64,000 nucleotides of DNA from Aspergillus flavus (Eukaryota; Ascomycota; Eurotiomycetes; Eurotiales; Aspergillaceae), in the NCBI RefSeq assembly GCF_009017415.1, contig NC_092409.1, positions 992,001 to 1,056,000 on the forward strand, given 5' to 3'. Made by a program: the position numbers and the translations under genes. The notes beneath the pieces are model-generated. The model saw only the letters and a list, made by a program, of their open reading frames with translations, searched no databases and was not told the DNA's origin. Positions within the stretch are counted from its first letter, which is position 1; each line of letters starts with the position of its first letter. This document shows, piece by piece, positions 11,285-22,344 of this stretch.

Positions 11285-11878
11285 TTAGACCTCAATAGCA
11301 GCAACAGCCTCAGCGCCCTCAACATCACGTTTTCCAGCCTTCCCAGCCTGGTCCTGGAAATCCTGAACCCCCTTCTCAATAGCATCAGAGATACCGCCCG
11401 CAATGCCGGAGGCAAGGTTCTGCAAATTCTCAGGAACCTTGGAGACAATCGTATCCGACAGCTTCTTGGCAGCTGTCTTCTGCTGGATCAGGTCATTGTA
11501 GGTCTGGGCGCCCTTGCCGGCCTGAACAATCTGGGACTTTTTGCTCGATAGATGGGTAACGGCCGTGGTGATCTTCTGCTTGAGGTCGTTCACGGGGCCC
11601 GGAAGACCGAGAGCATCGCCACCGCTGAGGTTAGAGGTGCCGCTAACCTTGGTGGTGCCGGCGTTGATAGCATCGACAAGGCTGTCGGAGGCTTGTTGGA
11701 CCTTGGTCACGTCGCCGCCTGTGTACGCCTGGATGGCTGAGTCGAGGGCGTCGACTTTGGGGCCGATGCCAGATAGGACGCCGGTGATGGTGGGGAGATC
11801 GCGCTCCATGTTGGCAGGGGCGGCGAGGGCACCGGCGGTGAGGCCGAGGGTTAGGATAGAGAGGACGGAAAACTTCAT
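11285..11878 (-). CDS. HsbA-type hydrophobic surface-binding / cell-wall protein, 197 aa
   Basis: A single exon whose ATG at 11878 begins a clear signal peptide (MKFSVLSILTLGLTAGALAA). The body is helical and Ala/Lys/Gln-rich, with no Cys. It follows the hydrophobic surface-binding protein A / cell-wall galactomannoprotein (Mp1-like) family: DLPTITGVLSGIGPKVDALD near the N terminus, a VNDLKQKITTAV segment and a SDTIVSKVPENLQ segment. Family members are about 180-280 aa, so this one is full length. HsbA proteins adsorb to hydrophobic surfaces and, in Aspergillus oryzae, help recruit secreted hydrolases. The protein ends with a short tail containing KRDVEG, which looks like a KR processing site. 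Confidence 0.87.
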   Translation of the reverse strand: MKFSVLSILTLGLTAGALAAPANMERDLPTITGVLSGIGPKVDALDSAIQAYTGGDVTKVQQASDSLVDAINAGTTKVSGTSNLSGGDALGLPGPVNDLKQKITTAVTHLSSKKSQIVQAGKGAQTYNDLIQQKTAAKKLSDTIVSKVPENLQNLASGIAGGISDAIEKGVQDFQDQAGKAGKRDVEGAEAVAAIEV

Positions 11879-13310
11879 GGTGATGGAGTTGAGTTGATTC
11901 GACCGAGGAACGGTAAATAGCACTGAGAAAGATTGGCAATGATACTAAGAATGATGAAGAATGAGATGATAGGATTGTAATTTCCCAGAGATACTTGAGT
12001 GTCTTTATATCTCGCAAACCTCACAAGAGACAAAGCTGCTCCAATCCCCAGGTAACGAAAGATTGGAATCGTGGTGCCTCAAAATTGGATGGTTTCAATT
12101 CCATGACAGCTTAGCGGTAGGTTAGAATATGAAGAAACCTAAATATCCGGTGATCGACGGGAATCGACTCGCCGACGGTCTGAAATTCCGGGGAAGATCC
12201 CCCTTGGAAATTAGACTCAAAAAGTGGGTGAGACATATCCCCGGGTGGCTGATGTTTGGAAACCCAACACCTATACTTGTTTGGTAGGAACACCATAAAC
12301 ATGGGCGATCTTATAATATATTGAGTTAGTCCATGTAGTATTCGATCAGCTTACTCCAGCCACCGAACCAAAAAGGGATAGCAGATATCTTGCTACCTCG
12401 ATTCCCGACATTTGAGGCCTGGCCTGAGACAATGACATAATATTGAGGTGTTGGAGGACATCATAGATAGTATCACATAAATGACTTGAATTATATGTCT
12501 AGGCGTCTAGGGAAAGCGAGACGTGATCATGTGTGCTACCAGGGTTGTCTGAGACTCCGAGTTGAGGGAGACATCAAGGAAACGAAAGAAAATCATTTAC
12601 TGATGTCATAAGGCAGGTATTCCTGAGTCATTGTGTATACGTCTGACTCAAAGTAGATATAAAAATCCAATAATGGAGGACAAGACCCGTCATTGATGAG
12701 GGTGCGATATCCGACCATGAGATGTCCAGCGATAACAATTGAACGTTGATAGCTCATGATTATCCACGAGGACACAAGGCCTTGAGTGATTGGCATTCTT
12801 GGCATAGCATATCTATCGGATCGTAGCCACATTCCAGACGCGCACTCATTTGGAGATGGAAATGATCATCCTTGGCCTATCTCTGACAATATATATTCAG
12901 GGACTCCATGGATGAAACCTCAGCATCTTTTTGGGACTAGCGTACTTTGGCTTATTCGCACGCTTAGATTACATAATACTAATGAATGATCACGTGATTA
13001 ACAGTACAATTCATACGCATGTAATTTCAAGCCAGTTCTCAAGAAATGTTATGTTTAAAAACAAATAATCAAGAAGATTATATGAGTGACATAGATTCCC
13101 TAGTCCTTAAACCGACTTAGGAGCTCAAAGTGCAGGATCTCGAATATCCGAGTAATTCTGCCATCAGAAATCGATACGAACTCCACCAGCGGCACCCCCA
13201 CTTTCAGGAAAAATACGAATCAGCGTCGCCTCTCATTTCTGACCTCCCCTCGTTCTTCCAACTCCTGGTACTTTTTGTCGCTTAAACTTCCTATAATATA
13301 AACATTCAAT
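11879..13310. other. Divergent intergenic; no gene seen
   Basis: This region lies between the HsbA gene (minus) and the FKBP gene (plus) and contains both promoters. Short frames inside it have no coding character. Confidence 0.4.
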
Positions 13311-13985
13311 ATGGGTGTCGAGAGGAAGATCATTACCCGCGGTAGCGGCCCTTCTCCTGCCTCAGGCGACAAGGTCTCCATCCACTACACCGGCTGGATC
13401 TACGACCCTAAGAAGGCCAACAAGGGCTTCCAGGGCAAGCAGTAAGCCGGCTTATCCTCTGCCAGAATCTTTGGTTTCTTATACGGGGACTTTGGAATAC
13501 TAAATTTGCCAATAGGTTTGATAGTTCTAGATCGCCGGGGCGGGGTCCATTGGTTGTGAATATTGGTCAGGGGAAGGTTATCAAGGGTACCTCTTACTGA
13601 CCAGCACTTGTTATATTGACTTTTGTTGCTAATGTGTTCTGCCCAGGTTGGGATGAGGGTGTCATGCAGATGAGCCTCGGCGAGAAGTCTACCCTGACTA
13701 TTACCCCGTAAGTTAACCCTCTGCGGGAATGGAAATTAGCTTAATACTGACCATATTATGTAGGGACTATGGCTATGGTGACAAGTATGAACCCTGAACA
13801 TATATAGTCAATGACTTACACATGTTGGATTGAACCTATTCTAACCATCTTCTTTATAGGGCCGCTGGCAAGATCCCTGCAAACTCTACTCTGATCTTGT
13901 AAGTTGCAAGGTCATTTAATTTGGAAATAGTGTTGTGGGATTAACTGTCTATTACAGCGAGGTTGAGCTTCTTAAGATTAACTAG
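13311..13985 (+). CDS. FKBP12-type peptidyl-prolyl cis-trans isomerase, 116 aa
   Basis: Six exons: 13311-13441, 13516-13586, 13647-13707, 13764-13784, 13860-13898 and 13958-13985. All five introns are GT-AG and keep frame. The product carries the FKBP12 signature residues: HYTGWI, QFDSS, VIKGWDEGV, SLGEKSTLTI, DYGYGD, IPANSTLIFEVELLKIN. The Tyr, Phe, Asp, Trp and Phe that line the FK506/rapamycin and proline pocket are all present. FKBP12 is a cytosolic prolyl isomerase and the target of FK506 and rapamycin. Its length is close to the usual 108-112 aa; the extra residues are in the loop YDPKKANKGFQGKQ. Exon 4 is only 21 nt, coding seven residues. Aspergillus genomes carry several FKBP12 paralogues, so I do not assign one. 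Confidence 0.9.
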
Positions 13986-14554
13986 TGGCATCGCATTATC
14001 AAGTGATCAAATAGTGGCTATAGAGAGGCGGCCCCGATCTCAATGACTTTTGCCTGTTTCGGTACTTGCTACAGGGAAACACCAGGTTGCATAGTATATT
14101 GCAGAGCTCTAGGAACTTAAAAGATCTGCTTAGATGGAACTCAAAGCATCCACTCCTCAATAGACTATTACACCTCTTAGATCTATACGGGGATAATCCC
14201 GGCCGCTTGTGGGAAGTATCAATTTCAATGGTGTAGCCATGCGAATAATACAACAATAGCATCCATGTGCAACTACGAATCATTCCAAACGAAATACATC
14301 GAAAAGATCTAATTCGAAAACCACAGCTGTATTGCTATACTAAATCAACTCGTCAATTGTCCTTCATGGTTTAAGCAAGATACATTATAAGTCCAAGAGA
14401 CCTTTCAAGTCCCACAAGTTATTTTCCCAGTCAATTCGAACCGGAACAAGATACAGACATCAGAGAAGTTAAAAGCACAACGGATAGAATAACACAAACT
14501 CCCAACGCAAGAACACCTCTTGCTCCTTATTACATGAATCGTCCAAGTTCAAAT
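13986..14554. other. Convergent 3' intergenic
   Basis: 3' flanks of the FKBP and maltose permease genes, which point at each other. No gene is seen. Confidence 0.4.
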
Positions 14555-16174
14555 TCAAACCTTCACCATATCATCCTTCCCCTCGCCCTGCAAATCCTCC
14601 AACCCAGTCTTAGCAGTCGCAAACTCCCTCGTCTTCACCCCTCTCTCAAACAACAGATCCAACTCAGCATACGACCGTCCCTTAGGTTCTGGCAGCCGGA
14701 AGAACGACCACGTCAAGCAGCAAACGCAGAGTGCACCCCAGAAGAAACCTGATTTACCGCGCCAGTTCCATGCGTCGACGTTCAGCATATACGGGATAAT
14801 GATTCCGGTGACGAGGTTGAGGATATTGTAGACGTTTCGGGCCAGCACGACGGTCTTGGTACGGAGTCTGGAGGATGGGATTTCGGAGACGAGGGCGAAG
14901 CAGACGGGGCCGATGGAGGAGTCGTAGATAAAGGTATAGACGAGAAGCATGGAGCCGGTGGCCCAGGAGATGGCGGGTGTGGATGGAGCGATGGAGACGA
15001 ACCCGATGACGAATAATACGATGGCTAGGATAAATAGACCGCCGACGTAGAGGGTGCGACGGCCGAAGTACGACATTAGTGTCCAGGAGACGAATGTCCC
15101 CACCACGCCTAGGGCATATTGCACGAGCGACATGGTGAAGGACTGCGACACGGCGAGACCTGCGCGCTGGTAAAAGACAGTCGAATAGCCCATGAGGCCT
15201 GCGCCACATAGACTCTGCGCCGCCCATGCACAGCAGGAGATTTCGGTTCGGCGTAAGTCGCTTTTCTTGAAACAGTCAAGGTAGGAGGTACCGGTTTCAG
15301 CACGTCGCTCGAGTGCGTCGGTGTATACGATCATTGCGACGGTTTCTTCGGCGTTGAAGTCTGCGTTAGCGCTGGTCAGTCGTTTCAATGCCTTGACGGC
15401 ATCTTCGCGGCGGTCTTGTCGAACGAGCCACCAGGGGCTCTCGGGGGCCAGAAACACCCCGATGAAAATGGGAATTGGCCAGATCCACTGCAGAGCAAAG
15501 GGGATACGGTATGCCCATTGATCGGTGCGCTCGGCCAGACCCTTCAGCACGCCAGAGGCGAGCAATTGACCTAGCACCCAGCAAAGGTTAACATAGGTGG
15601 TGAGATATGCGCGCAATGCGACAGGGCACACTTCGGATGCGTATGTCACAACGAGGGTTTGGTATACACCAAGAGGGATGCCCATAAAGAGCTCGCCGAC
15701 AACGAGAGTTTGAATATTGGGCGCAAAGAACAGAATGAAAACGAAACCAACGGTCGCGGCAAGGCATGCCATCAGGGTCTTTCGGTATCCCAAGCGCTCT
15801 GAGACCAGTCCATTGAGGAAAAGTCCGATAATCTGGCCGCAGGCCATCGCGTTGTTAACACCTGCTTGCCACCTAGCTTCGAGCCCATATGTCCCGTCGG
15901 ACATGAGACCTCCGTATTTTTCGTTGAAGGCAGGAAATGCGAGGAAGGAACCGATAAGAACAACATCGTAGCCTTCCATGATAATGGCACAGGAGAACAG
16001 AAGAGACCACGCCACGGCCTTCGGATAAAGTCTTAGCGCTTGCCATAGAGTCATCTCACGTTCTTTCGCAATGGCGGTATGTGCCTCGCTACTGTTGGGG
16101 AGGTCGATATCATCATGCCTCGCTGGGTTATCGTTTTCAATATGTTCAGACATAGCGGCCTTCTCTGGAGTCAT
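14555..16174 (-). CDS. malP: Maltose/alpha-glucoside permease (MFS sugar porter)
   Basis: A single exon of 539 aa from the ATG at 16174. In-frame ATGs at 16252 and 16153 are alternatives. I doubt the one at 16252 because the extra residues look non-coding. The sugar porter landmarks are in order: ERLGYRKT after TM2, PESPWWLVRQDR after TM6, FGRRTL after TM8, EIPSSRLRTKT and PEPKGRSYAELDLLFERG at the end, with about 12 membrane segments. It takes up maltose or related glucosides through the plasma membrane by proton symport in this family. It is divergent from the maltase gene with a Zn2Cys6 regulator next door, the same gene set as the Aspergillus oryzae MAL cluster (malP, malT, malR). Regulation by MalR is inferred. 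Confidence 0.87.
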   Translation of the reverse strand: MTPEKAAMSEHIENDNPARHDDIDLPNSSEAHTAIAKEREMTLWQALRLYPKAVAWSLLFSCAIIMEGYDVVLIGSFLAFPAFNEKYGGLMSDGTYGLEARWQAGVNNAMACGQIIGLFLNGLVSERLGYRKTLMACLAATVGFVFILFFAPNIQTLVVGELFMGIPLGVYQTLVVTYASEVCPVALRAYLTTYVNLCWVLGQLLASGVLKGLAERTDQWAYRIPFALQWIWPIPIFIGVFLAPESPWWLVRQDRREDAVKALKRLTSANADFNAEETVAMIVYTDALERRAETGTSYLDCFKKSDLRRTEISCCAWAAQSLCGAGLMGYSTVFYQRAGLAVSQSFTMSLVQYALGVVGTFVSWTLMSYFGRRTLYVGGLFILAIVLFVIGFVSIAPSTPAISWATGSMLLVYTFIYDSSIGPVCFALVSEIPSSRLRTKTVVLARNVYNILNLVTGIIIPYMLNVDAWNWRGKSGFFWGALCVCCLTWSFFRLPEPKGRSYAELDLLFERGVKTREFATAKTGLEDLQGEGKDDMVKV

Positions 16175-17322
16175 CTTGGGTGCGGTATGCAATAGACCGA
16201 GCTGGAGCAATAGCGGATGCAGTGGACGATTGCGTGGAAAGTGAAGGCACATACAGGGCCTTTATAGAAACTTGCAGCAGGAATCAGACCACAATCAATG
16301 GCGCTTCATATGCACCTAACCTGGACTATACGAGCATCTAAGTTCCCCGAGTCTGCGTGATTCCCCGCAGCATCCTCAGCAGAATGCAGGTGCTGTCCAG
16401 GAGACAAGGTTTTTCCCCAGATTCTCTCTAGCGGATCCCCCCGGATTTTTGACGGCCAAATGGAGCGGTTTGATTGGCCGAATGTCGGGCCGAGAAGAAT
16501 CAAAAGGCAATCGAAGAATTGACTTCTGTGATAATTTATGCTTGTTTTCAACCCAGAACCAATTTGACGGAGACTCAAGCCAAATTATTTGTTCCATTCA
16601 TCCCATACCAATACCAACTCCGAGTCGGATACATAACACTGAGGTGTATTCTTGTAAACATCCACCACTGTAAAAGTCAAATGATGGGTCCGATGTGTTA
16701 GGAAACCCTTAGATAGGGGGGGGACTTAAGCAGGGGCAAAGGTGGGCCAAGCTCTTGATCTAGGGTCAACTCAATCACATGGAGTTGTCCAGACCCCTGC
16801 TGCTCGGCTCGCAGTCCTCGACCTCTTATTGGTCTGATGTCGGCCCGCGCCACATATTAATGAGGAGAACCCTAACTCTCTAACGCCACTAACTGCGGCC
16901 GACTTAGTCGGTTGCTTGGCCATTTTATCTGATACGAAATCCGCTGCATGCACATGTGCATAATATGGTCACTGTGCCCATGGGAGAAATGTAACATTTG
17001 GAACCATCTTGACAACGGTCAAGTGGGGTATGGTCTTGTGGGGTTGGAGCTGGAGCCTGATCGAAATCGCATGGGCCTCTTATGCAGGAGCGATATCTTC
17101 TCGGGCCGACATTGCGCCAATCAAGAGTCTCTATCGTATGGATCAACATCGTGCATGCCAGTTGTTATGGGAGGGTGTGCATGGGAGGGTGTCCGAGTAC
17201 CGTGACTTTACTACTCACCAAGCCAGTTATATATCTTTCCCTCCGACCAAGTTGATTTTGCCAGAAAGCCTTTCCTCCTCTACCCTCCTCCCTTCATCTC
17301 CTATACCTCATAGTCCTCCAAG
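16175..17322. promoter_or_regulatory. Bidirectional malP-malT promoter
   Basis: About 1.1 kb between divergent permease and maltase genes. It contains a CGGN8CGG site (16442-16455) and an imperfect neighbour CGGN7CGG starting at 16432. A palindrome, CCGACTTAGTCGG, lies at about 16900-16912. A C/T-rich tract precedes the maltase ATG (17265-17320). Confidence 0.6.
16442..16455 (+). promoter_or_regulatory. Candidate AmyR/MalR site CGGN8CGG
   Basis: The sequence CGGATTTTTGACGG matches the direct-repeat form CGGN8(C/A)GG known for the AmyR/MalR-type Zn2Cys6 regulators of Aspergillus. It sits in the shared promoter of the permease and maltase. Confidence 0.5.
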
Positions 17323-19047
17323 ATGTCTCCAGCCCCAGTTGGTGAAAAATGGTGGAAAAACTCCATCATCTACCAGATCTACCCAGCCAGTTTTAAAGAC
17401 TCCAACAATGACGGCATCGGCGATATCCCCGGTATTATCTCCTCCCTTGACTATATCACCAGCCTGGGGGTAGACGTAATTTGGATCTCCCCAATGTATG
17501 ACAGTCCCCAGTACGACATGGGGTATGATGTCTCCGATTATGAGAGCGTCTACCCACCATACGGCACAGTCCAGGACATGGAAGTTCTCATCGACGAGTG
17601 CCACCGTCGTGGGCTGCGCATTATTCTGGACCTAGTCGTCAATCACACCTCGCACGAGCACAAGTGGTTCAAGGAATCGCGATCATCAAAAGCATGCCCC
17701 AAGCGGGATTGGTATATCTGGAAGCCTGCAAAATACGACGCCAATGGAAACCGGAAGCCACCCAACAACTGGCGCAGTATCTTCGGCGGCAGTGCTTGGG
17801 AATGGGACGAAGGAAGCGAAGAATATTATCTCCATTTGTTTTGCAAGGAACAGCCAGACCTCAACTGGGAGAACCAAGAGACCCGTCGTGCGATCTACGA
17901 CTCGGCGATGGAGTTTTGGCTGCAGAAGGGTGTCGATGGATTCCGTGTGGACACGGTCAACATGTACAGCAAGCACCCTGAGTACCCGGATGCGCCTGTT
18001 ATCGATCCCAAGTCGGAGACTCAAATGTCGCCGGCATTGTTCTGTAATGGACCTCGTATTCATGAATACCTCAGTGAGATGAACGAGGTGCTTGCGAAGT
18101 ATGACGCTATGACGGTGGGAGAGCTACCGAACACGCACACTGTCGATGGCATTCTGCGGTATGTGTCAGCGGCGCAGAACCAGCTCAACATGGTCTTTCA
18201 GTTCGATATCGTCGATCTCGGACAAGGAAAGGATTATAAATTCTTGACTACGCTGCCGGGCTGGACCCTGCCGGAACTCAAGACCGCTGTCAAGGGTACT
18301 CAAGTTATCATGAAGGGGACAGACGGTTGGTCCACGGTCTTCACGGAGAACCACGACCAGGGTCGGTCCGTCTCTCGCTTTGGTTCCGAGAAGACCCCAG
18401 AATTGAGAGTCACCTCGGCGAAGATGCTTGCAATGATGCAGGGCACGTTGTCAGGCACTCAATTCATCTACCAAGGCCAGGAAATTGGCATGGTCAATGC
18501 GCCAGAGAGCTGGACCATCGACGAATATAAAGACGTCGACAGCACAAACTACTACCAAATGGTGCAGAAGATTTCCAATAACGACCCGCTGGAGCTGGAG
18601 ACTGCGATGAAGTCACTCCAGCGTTTCGCGAGAGACCATGCCCGGCTTCCCATGCAGTGGAGCTCTGAGGCTCATGGTGGATTCTCCTCCTCAGAAAAGA
18701 CATGGATGCGCGTCCATGATAACTACCCCGAGATAAACGTAAAAGTGCAGGAGAAGGATGACTCTTCCGTCTTGTCGTTCTGGAAACAAGTTATTCAACT
18801 GCGTAAAGAGTACGCCGACCTGTTCGTCTTTGGGGATTTCGAGATCTTGGACGAGGCAAATGAGAAGGTGTTCACCTATATCAAGCGAGGGCAGAAGCAA
18901 TCGGCCTTGATCGTATTAAACTTCTCGGACGATACACTGAAATTCAAGCAACCAGCTGGGGTGCAAGATGCCAAGGTGTTGCTGCGTAACGTTGAAGGGG
19001 ATTTGAACGAGTTGCAGCCATTTGAGGGACGTGTGCTTCTATTTTAG
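17323..19047 (+). CDS. malT: Intracellular maltase, GH13 alpha-glucosidase, 574 aa
   Basis: A single exon with no signal peptide, so the enzyme should be cytosolic and act on imported maltose. The start KWWKNSIIYQIYPASFKDS and the GH13 conserved regions are all present: DLVVNHTSHEH (region I), DGFRVDTVN with nucleophile D210 (II), VGELPN with acid/base E267 (III) and FTENHDQGR with D345 (IV). The length of 574 aa is normal for fungal GH13 maltases. It lies between the permease gene and the regulator gene and shares a promoter with the permease. The trio fits the MAL utilisation module: import, hydrolysis to glucose, induction. Confidence 0.93.
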   Translation: MSPAPVGEKWWKNSIIYQIYPASFKDSNNDGIGDIPGIISSLDYITSLGVDVIWISPMYDSPQYDMGYDVSDYESVYPPYGTVQDMEVLIDECHRRGLRIILDLVVNHTSHEHKWFKESRSSKACPKRDWYIWKPAKYDANGNRKPPNNWRSIFGGSAWEWDEGSEEYYLHLFCKEQPDLNWENQETRRAIYDSAMEFWLQKGVDGFRVDTVNMYSKHPEYPDAPVIDPKSETQMSPALFCNGPRIHEYLSEMNEVLAKYDAMTVGELPNTHTVDGILRYVSAAQNQLNMVFQFDIVDLGQGKDYKFLTTLPGWTLPELKTAVKGTQVIMKGTDGWSTVFTENHDQGRSVSRFGSEKTPELRVTSAKMLAMMQGTLSGTQFIYQGQEIGMVNAPESWTIDEYKDVDSTNYYQMVQKISNNDPLELETAMKSLQRFARDHARLPMQWSSEAHGGFSSSEKTWMRVHDNYPEINVKVQEKDDSSVLSFWKQVIQLRKEYADLFVFGDFEILDEANEKVFTYIKRGQKQSALIVLNFSDDTLKFKQPAGVQDAKVLLRNVEGDLNELQPFEGRVLLF

Positions 19048-19278
19048 TTGATAGAGATAATGACTCTGGTAGTACTTTAGACTGAATAAATGGTTCTTCG
19101 CTCGATGGGAATATAAAAAGAAATTGAAAATAGCCCAAGTATATGAGTGCCTCAGGCCACCGCCAAGGCGCTAAGGCACGCTATCCAATATAAATCTGGG
19201 GTAAGAGAGGCGGGGCCCACGATGTCTCCTCTTACCGACATCGCAAGCTAGATCGATGCATATCGTCGCCGTAGAACC

Positions 19279-20676
19279 ATGGAGGACCACCCTCGACCTC
19301 GAGTACACAAGGCATGCGACGCGTGCGGACGAAGGAAAGTTCGCTGCAATGGCCAGCAACGATGCCAGCAATGTGAGCACATGGGCCTAGTCTGCACATA
19401 CACCGATAATCGACTCGCGCGATCACGGAAGCACGCGCTTCGTCGGGGAGAAGTTATCTCGAAACATAAGATCGAGTCGTCGTCAAATGTACTTCTTGCA
19501 CCAGCTTTATCACCAGTTTCAACCTCGTATTTTGAAAGCCTGATCCCGGAATATATGCATTTCGTATACCCATTCAACCCCATCATGACCGAGGACGAGG
19601 TGCAAGATGCAGTCAGCAAAATGGACTCGGATAGGGAGAACGCAGCATTTGTATACGCATTCGCTGCCGCCACTATTGACCTGGCGCAATCCAATCGCCC
19701 CACGTCAAGCGCCTCGACGCACATCACCCAGCTTGTCAATCAAGCCATCGAAACCCAACCGCCCATGTTTCTTGGCTTCCGGCCGTCCATCCTGCGCACA
19801 ATGACCAACGTATTTATACAGATGTGCTTTATGAGCCTTGGCCAATATGACCTCGGCTTTATATATCTGCGTGAAGCCATCACCATGATCCACCTCCTGC
19901 GCATCGAGGACAAGACTGCTCTCGCAAATCTCAACCCCACAGAACGAGCACGACGCCAACGTCTTTACTGGTTATGCTTCATCCATGAGCGATTCATGTC
20001 GATTGTCCACTTCTCTCCCGCAACCCTATCCCCCCATGCCTCCTTCCCAGAGGCTGACCCCACCCTGGCCCCCGGTATCTCCCAGGGCTGGACCCAAGTC
20101 ATCAAGACCTTCCTGATCCTCGAACCAACCTTCATAAACCTCTGGATCGGCGACAGAAGCCAAGTCTCAGCGAAATGGGTCGAGAAAAAGTACCAGGAGC
20201 TAGACGACGCCCGCTGGGAACTCGAAGTCTCGATGTTATCCGAGACGCAGCAAGCCGATCTCGTCATCACCCGACAGTGGATGCGTACTCTGCTTTGGCA
20301 GATGGCCATGTCTAACTGGCTTTTATCCTCTCGTGCTCCCTGTCCTTCACTATCCCTAGAACTCCCGCTCCGGCTATCCGGCCAGCTGAGACAATTCCTG
20401 ACTAAGATCTCGCAAAATACGATTCGCGTGCACGGATCTTCCATTCTCACCAAGCTGGTGGAGATCATTAATACTATCGCCGATGTTGTTATTCATCTTC
20501 CGCAGGCGACGCTGGAGCAGACCACTAGCCGGATTGGGGATATTGTGTTTATGAAGAGTGTGGTGTTTTCGTTTCATAATTTACAGCAGGTGTCGAAGGA
20601 TATTCTTCTTGAGAAGTTCTGTTTGATTAGGGACCGGTTTCCAGGGATTGAGGCTGCTTGTCAATTGACTTTTTAG
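19279..20676 (+). CDS. malR: Zn2Cys6 regulator of the MAL cluster, 465 aa
   Basis: A single exon starting in good context (ACCATGGAG). The N terminus holds a binuclear zinc cluster C13-x2-C16-x6-C23-x5-C29-x2-C32-x6-C39 followed by a basic stretch (RSRKHALRR). The rest is a fungal regulator middle-homology-type helical region, with AFVYAFAAATIDLA and RRQRLYWLCFIHERFMS as typical motifs. It follows the maltase gene by only 231 bp on the same strand, the arrangement expected of MalR, the activator of malP and malT in Aspergillus oryzae. AmyR-like regulators are close relatives. The gene symbol rests on neighbourhood as much as on sequence. Confidence 0.82.
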   Translation: MEDHPRPRVHKACDACGRRKVRCNGQQRCQQCEHMGLVCTYTDNRLARSRKHALRRGEVISKHKIESSSNVLLAPALSPVSTSYFESLIPEYMHFVYPFNPIMTEDEVQDAVSKMDSDRENAAFVYAFAAATIDLAQSNRPTSSASTHITQLVNQAIETQPPMFLGFRPSILRTMTNVFIQMCFMSLGQYDLGFIYLREAITMIHLLRIEDKTALANLNPTERARRQRLYWLCFIHERFMSIVHFSPATLSPHASFPEADPTLAPGISQGWTQVIKTFLILEPTFINLWIGDRSQVSAKWVEKKYQELDDARWELEVSMLSETQQADLVITRQWMRTLLWQMAMSNWLLSSRAPCPSLSLELPLRLSGQLRQFLTKISQNTIRVHGSSILTKLVEIINTIADVVIHLPQATLEQTTSRIGDIVFMKSVVFSFHNLQQVSKDILLEKFCLIRDRFPGIEAACQLTF

Positions 20677-21549
20677 TTGGCTTGACTGTTGATATCAATT
20701 AATAGATGGTTCTTTGAGCTTGACCGGGGATAACTGACGTGGAGTAACTGCTGCATTGCACGAAGGCGGAAGCCGAGTATGTACATAAAGATCCTCATGG
20801 GAATTATGGTATGCATTCTGAGTAGACAGGCATCCAACTTACAACTGGCATAGCTCAACAAAACCACCGAGTGCTCGAGGCGAGGTTGCACTATTTAAAC
20901 CGTTCAGAAGGATTCTCGTCACTTCTACTAGGACATAATATCCGACATCTCCTCACCTATAACGAAGAAATGCCGAAACCTTTTGCCTAGTAGACCAAAG
21001 AGCGTTACAGCTAGCAAGGATAAACTCACAAGTGCTGTAAGGGGACTCCATGGAACACTGACATCTCATTCGAGAAGACGACCAGGTCCTAGAACTGATC
21101 TCGGGAAACCTCCGAGAGGCAAAGGCAACCATTTGTACATATCCAGAAGCGATTGGGGAAAGGAAGCACGGTACGATATTACTCCGTGGCTTTTAGGGCC
21201 CATGGGTGTTCAATCTCGGTGTCTCCGTTAAGCCGAGTGGAATTATGGGGTATGCCACTCCACAAGCTTATGTTGGACTATACTGTAGCAGAAAGAATAG
21301 CCAGCTTATTTATGTTCGCCGGCTGTGGAGACTCTGGAGAGCCAATGCATAATATGCGGGGAGAATGTGTATATTTGCATAGGAAGGAAAAAACCCGTAA
21401 CGGTCTCGGGGTGTTTGGAACCTGGATAGTGGGCTCATCATCTTGAAGGCTCTGTCCTGGTGGCTTGTGAGATAGTCTTCATTTTGTGGGTGACGTAGAT
21501 AGTTATTGTATCATCTCATTCCTCTTAGATAGGCATACAATAAATTGAC
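20677..21549. other. Intergenic; no gene seen
   Basis: No supported gene. Short frames on both strands lack family motifs. Confidence 0.4.
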
Positions 21550-21689
21550 TCATTGCACATTCAATCCTATACCCTCCTGATATCCTTTCCTTCCCATTTG
21601 TAATCTCTTGCTTCGCAACCTTATTCCCGCCTCCCCTATAAAAGCAAAAGAGTGCGTAAAAATATTGTATATTGCATCTAATATCAGAA

Positions 21690-22320
21690 GGCAGTAAGTA
21701 TACTTCCCCTTCGTGCAAATCTCATGTTCGTGAATCCGCATGCCGAAGTATTCAGCCAATGCAAGAGCTCTATATTTATGATTTTCATTGTCAGCATGAT
21801 TTTGGTCTGGCAACGAAGAACCTCCTTGACTCTGTTCCAGCGAGAATGTAAATTCCAATATGTCCAATTTCCTGCTGCCACATCGGCAACTTGCTTCCAC
21901 CTTGGACAGTAACCATCCGGGCCGCAACGGTTTTCGTCCACATAAGTAATGCCTCTGCCACGCTTCTGGGCCATCCTCTGGCCAAACCCACTCACGACGT
22001 GCGAAGAGTCCCAGGTGATAGCCTTGGATGATTGCATCGGCCTCTTCGAAGAGCTGCGTTAGTCGCGCGTAGCCGGAAGGGTTATCTAGAATCAAATCGG
22101 TCGTGATCTTGTCCGCCATAAAGAGGAAGGCTGCGCGGTAGTATAGTCCTTGGATGACCTCGGCACCCATGGAAGCGAGGGCAGCACCGGTGGCATTAGC
22201 AGTGATAATGCACGCCAGTTCAACAACTTTGTTTGCCGCCAACGGTCGTTCGTAGGTCAGCTTGAGCGAAGGAGTAGGCGGGAGAGAGCGATCATGACCA
22301 GAGTAAGATGAATATCGAGG
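21690..22320 (-). pseudogene. CaiB/BaiF (family III) CoA-transferase relic
   Basis: The minus strand reads as part of a CoA-transferase family III domain: PLAANKVVELACIITANATG, then ALASMGAEVIQ, TTDLILDNPSGYARLTQLF and EEADAIIQGYHLGLFARRE. Near 21970 the similarity jumps to another frame, which carries QKRGRGITYVDENRCGPDGY and KQVADVAAGN. The frame shift, the disrupted segment after GAEVIQ and the missing C-terminal half make this a decayed copy. Intact members are about 380-600 aa and move CoA between acyl groups. A residual open frame of 264 codons spans the region but cannot be a working enzyme. Confidence 0.7.
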
Positions 22321-22344
22321 ATACAGAGCTTGCAATATTATCAA

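Noticed and set aside
10997..11551. Plus-strand open frame of 184 codons
   Set aside because: It overlaps the HsbA gene in antisense and is better explained as its shadow.
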